Below, one piece after another: positions 60,003 through 63,178 of a stretch of DNA of 63,178 nucleotides. The stretch is taken from contig MU119418.1 in the NCBI GenBank assembly GCA_014904845.1, forward strand, positions 1 to 63,178, read 5' to 3'. Numbering within the stretch: position 1 is the stretch's first letter; each line of letters starts with the position of its first letter. A model generated the notes under the pieces. That model saw only the letters and a program-made list of their open reading frames with translations, ran no database searches and was not told where the DNA came from. A program made the position numbers and the translations under genes. This DNA comes from Acephala macrosclerotiorum (Eukaryota > Ascomycota > Leotiomycetes > Helotiales > Mollisiaceae).

Positions 60003-61481
60003 TGTAAGTACAATATTAGTTTAGTAGTCACGTGCGGTACTAGGCCAGATCGGGACTAGCGCCGTTTGCGCTAGAGTTGAGATTATATTTTTCAATTTTT
60101 GCGTATTTATTAGATTTAAAATTTACAATCAATTAACGAATTATTCAATTTATTTATTTATTTCGTTTTTAGTTTATTACTAGTAATACTAATATTAATT
60201 AATAATTATTCAATTAATTATAAAACAATTAAATTTTTATTTAAAAAAAATTAATTTATAAAAAATTTTTTTTTTTTAAATAATTTGCTTTTTGTAAAAA
60301 AGTACTTAAAATAATTAACGTATTTTCGAAAAAACAAAAATTTATAAGAATTTTTTTGTAAAAATGCATTAAAAATATTAAAACTATTAAAAACTTAAAA
60401 AAAACAATATAAAAACGATTTTAAATTTATATTTACTTTTTAAATTTACGTTTATTACGTAGAATAATAACGTTTACGAAAAACGAATAAAAAAATACGA
60501 AAATAATTTTAAATTTGTATTAATTTACTCGAATTTATATTAAAAATAAATTCTTAAAAAAAGTTTTACGTTTTTATTTATTATTTAATTGAAAACGTAT
60601 AAATATTAATAATAATATTTATTCGAATTCGAATTAAAACTTTCAATTTTTTTATTATTTATTATATAATTATTTTTTAAAATAACGAATTTATTTAAAA
60701 TTAAATTTTTTTACAATAAAAACAAATAAAAAAAAAATTTCGATTTTATAAACGATAAAAATTTTAATAAAATAATATTAAATAAATAAATTTTTTATTA
60801 CTTTAAAATATAAAAAAAAAAAAATACTTTAATTACAATTTATAAAAATACTTTTAAAAAAACTTTAAAAATTATTCGTAAAAAATTTTATATTTAATAT
60901 ATAAAGATTTTATACGCCGTTTATAAGACTTTTTATGTATTTATAAAGTTTAAATATTAAAAAATGAAAAATTTATTATTGATAATTTGAAAAAAATTTT
61001 TCAATAAAAAGAATTTTATAAATAAATACAAATAAAAATTGTCGATTAATTAAAAAATAGAGATTTTTTCTCTCAATAAAATCGATTAATTCAATTAATA
61101 AATTAAAGTATTTTAATACTAATATTCAATAATTAGAGTGTAATTATTTTTACGATTTTAATTATTAGTACGAATTTTTTTACTATGAATACGATTATTT
61201 CTATGAATATTTTTTATATTTTTTTTATTATAATTTTTTCTATAAATATGAATTTGTTTAATATAATACAAAATATTTAATATATTTACTAGTAATTTTT
61301 TCAATAATAATTAAATTAATATAATAATTTATAGAGTATTTTTATTAAATTGTTTATAAATTTAATAAAAATTTATATTAATAATAAAAAATATAATAAA
61401 AAATTATATAATATTTTTAATTGTAAATTATCGATTTTTTATAATTATTATAATAAAATCGAATTATTTTAAAATTAATAC
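60003..61481 (+). mobile_element. LTR-family copy truncated by a hAT insertion
   Basis: It begins TGTAAGTACAATATTAG at 60003 and has CACGTG and a 7-bp hairpin stem at 60056-60074. It aligns over about 1.48 kb with the reverse strand of 41970-40490. The match stops exactly where the hAT element starts, after AAAATTAATAC. Confidence 0.75.
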
Positions 61482-61789
61482 CAGTATATCAAAGGATTAC
61501 TCAAGTTATTTGAGTTACTCAAATAATTATTCATTGAGTAATGAGTAAAATAAGAGTAATGATTCCTAAAATATATTGAGTAAAATAGAGTAATTACTCA
61601 AGAGTTATTCGAGTAATATATCACGTGATATATGATTTTAGTATATTCTTCTACTTTATATTAATAAAATATAAAAAATAATAAAGTATTTATAAAGGAC
61701 TTAGATTCTATTATATATAACTAATTATATATATAAGATTAAACTTTTTCTTCTATATAAAATAGATTATTTTCTTTTAAAATTCCAAT

Positions 61790-63178
61790 TTTACTTTGTA
61801 TCTTTTCTTGTTTCTTTTCGTCTTTAAATATTCCTCAACTTTTAAGACATATAATCTTCTTAAAAGACTCTTTACTAAGTCTATTTCTCAGTTTAGATAT
61901 AATAAGAGCCCCTTGAGAAAAGAATCGTTTACTATTAATCGAAGTAGCGAGAATTCCAAGGTATTTTCGAGCTATTAAAAATAAAATAGATATTTAACTT
62001 CATTAGTCTTCTAATAATCTAAAGACTTAATCTATAAGTAAATTAGTATATATATATATATATATATTATTAAAATTTATTTGTAAGTAATTAAAATAAA
62101 TGTAAGTATTTTTTATTTACTTTTTTATTTGCTTTTTTTTCACTTAAATAAGTTATTAATTCATTCTCAATATTATCGTTCGTATTATTGATATATATAT
62201 CAAGATCATCGTTATTTTGATTACTAGTTTCGTTATTTGATATTTGAATAATAAAATTATCTTTTAAATAATTCAATTTATATCTAAAAATAAAAATTAG
62301 TAAAATTATAATAAATAAATTAATAATAATTTTAATTTACGTTTAATAATCAGTATATAATCTATTATATATATCAGATATTATACTCGAAAATAAATCG
62401 ATATTAGTTAATTCTTTTTTTTTAATTCTAAGATTTAAAATTAAAACTAAATATAAAACTTTATTTTTATTATTTAAAACTTTTAGTTTTGAATAATACT
62501 TTCGAAGTTTAATTATTTTTTTATTAATAGTTTCAATAAAAACTTTATTTTTCTATTAAAATTAATATAAAATTTTATTTAATAAAATTTAAAAAATTTA
62601 CTTTAAATTTATTTTTAAACTTTTCAAGTTTAAAATAAATTTTATATACTTCTAGTATAATATAATATATAGTCGAGTAAGTTTCGACTTGTAATTTCGT
62701 TGTAGTTTTAACAAATATAGAAATAATATTTAATATATTATTTAAATATATTATTTCTATATTTGTTAAAATTAAACTTTTATTTTTAAAAACTTTCGAA
62801 TTAGAACTATTAATAACAACTTTAATAACTTCGTATATATGTAAGAAGTTCTTTAATATATAATAAGTTGAAAACCATCGTATTTTTTGATTTAAAATAA
62901 TTAATATTTATTTAAAATATATAAAATAAAATAATAAATAAATTTTTTATTAATAAAATAATAAACTAATCAAATTGAGAAAAACAAGCATTTTCTATTG
63001 CAAATACTTTAATTTGAGCGTCTAATAATCGTCGATTTTCTTGATTATATTTAAGACCAATTATAGTTTTTCGAACTTTTCGTCAAATCGATAAATCTAA
63101 ATAATTAATTAGTAAATATATTATAATTAATAATAAATATAACTTACTAGTATTTTGTTCTATAATTGGCTCTTTTTG
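61790..63178 (-). pseudogene. hAT transposase, damaged and 5'-incomplete
   Basis: Reading right to left, an exon with KEPIIEQNT is followed by an intron starting GTAAGT, then KTIIGLKYNQENRRLLDAQ, corresponding to the N-terminal part of the catalytic region. 62276-62091 has NNTNDNIENELITYLSEKKA, the start of the hAT dimerisation region. The C-terminal block 61990-61790 reads SLDY-stop-KTNEVKY, ARKYLGILATSINSKRFFSQ, ALIISKLRNRLS and ICLKS-stop-GIF, where both stops are at expected Trp codons. One base is missing after KTNEVKY. The start and any BED finger are outside the window. Confidence 0.75.
62050..62070. repeat. (AT)n run
   Basis: Short dinucleotide array within the presumed intron of the hAT transposase. 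Confidence 0.9.

Larger units (their letters stand above)
61482..63178 (-). mobile_element. hAT-family DNA transposon, incomplete at the window edge
   Basis: The left end CAGTATATCAAAGGATTACT interrupts the LTR copy. The preceding 8-mer ATTAATAC (61474-61481) would be the target duplication, whose partner lies beyond the window. Within 61490-61625 the motif TTACTC/GAGTAA occurs nine times, a subterminal repeat cluster typical of hAT ends, followed by the palindrome ATATATCACGTGATATAT at 61616-61633. The minus strand encodes hAT transposase blocks. Confidence 0.8.

Noticed and set aside
1..63178. CRISPR arrays, rRNA or tRNA genes
   Set aside because: No spaced identical repeats, rRNA core sequences or cloverleaf-like B-box/A-box pairs were seen; the only tRNA-like match is the copia primer site.

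Overview
This looks like nuclear DNA of a filamentous ascomycete (Pezizomycotina, plausibly Leotiomycetes; the class is inference). The genes carry short GT-AG introns of 41-99 bases and encode fungal families: an AA9 polysaccharide monooxygenase, a LysM protein, a 2EXR-domain protein, an HNH_2 nuclease, a VIT/VWA protein and an aspzincin-like secreted protein. The window alternates between two gene islands of ordinary base composition and very AT-rich blocks in which cytosines survive mainly in CpG. The blocks are retrotransposons saturated with C-to-T and G-to-A changes, as expected from repeat-induced point mutation (RIP).

Layout. 1-7857: AT block with a degenerate LTR element (LTR starts near 1141 and 7265). 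7858-17640: island 1, with a membrane glycoprotein, a broken 2EXR gene, a WW-domain protein, an AA9 LPMO and long gene-free stretches. 17640-44080: AT block with several copies of the same LTR family, a Ty1/copia element at 23469-29739 nested in one of them, and a small spared segment at about 31590-32300. 44080-59020: island 2, with a LysM gene interrupted by two insertions, a VIT/VWA gene and an aspzincin-like gene. 59030-63178: AT block with an LTR copy (60003-61481) cut by a hAT transposon that leaves the window.

The most unusual locus is the LysM gene (44226-52813, minus strand). A 5.4 kb copia element with identical 122 bp LTRs and a 5 bp target duplication sits in its second LysM domain. 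A separate 1707 bp segment (44886-46592) sits in its third LysM domain. That segment is flanked by a 7 bp direct repeat (ACTACCA); removing it with one repeat copy joins the LysM codons exactly. It carries one intact three-exon HNH_2 nuclease gene (375 codons) and a cluster of CCTGAG repeats near one end. It behaves like a small mobile cassette whose only gene is an HNH nuclease, which fits no transposon class I know. It is my main candidate for an undescribed system.

The intact genes are mostly secreted or surface proteins: an LPMO for polysaccharide attack, a membrane glycoprotein and an aspzincin-like protein lacking the first zinc-binding histidine. Small secreted-protein genes sitting between RIP-affected repeats match the fast-evolving compartment known from plant- and litter-associated fungi. 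All functional statements are from sequence reading without database searches.
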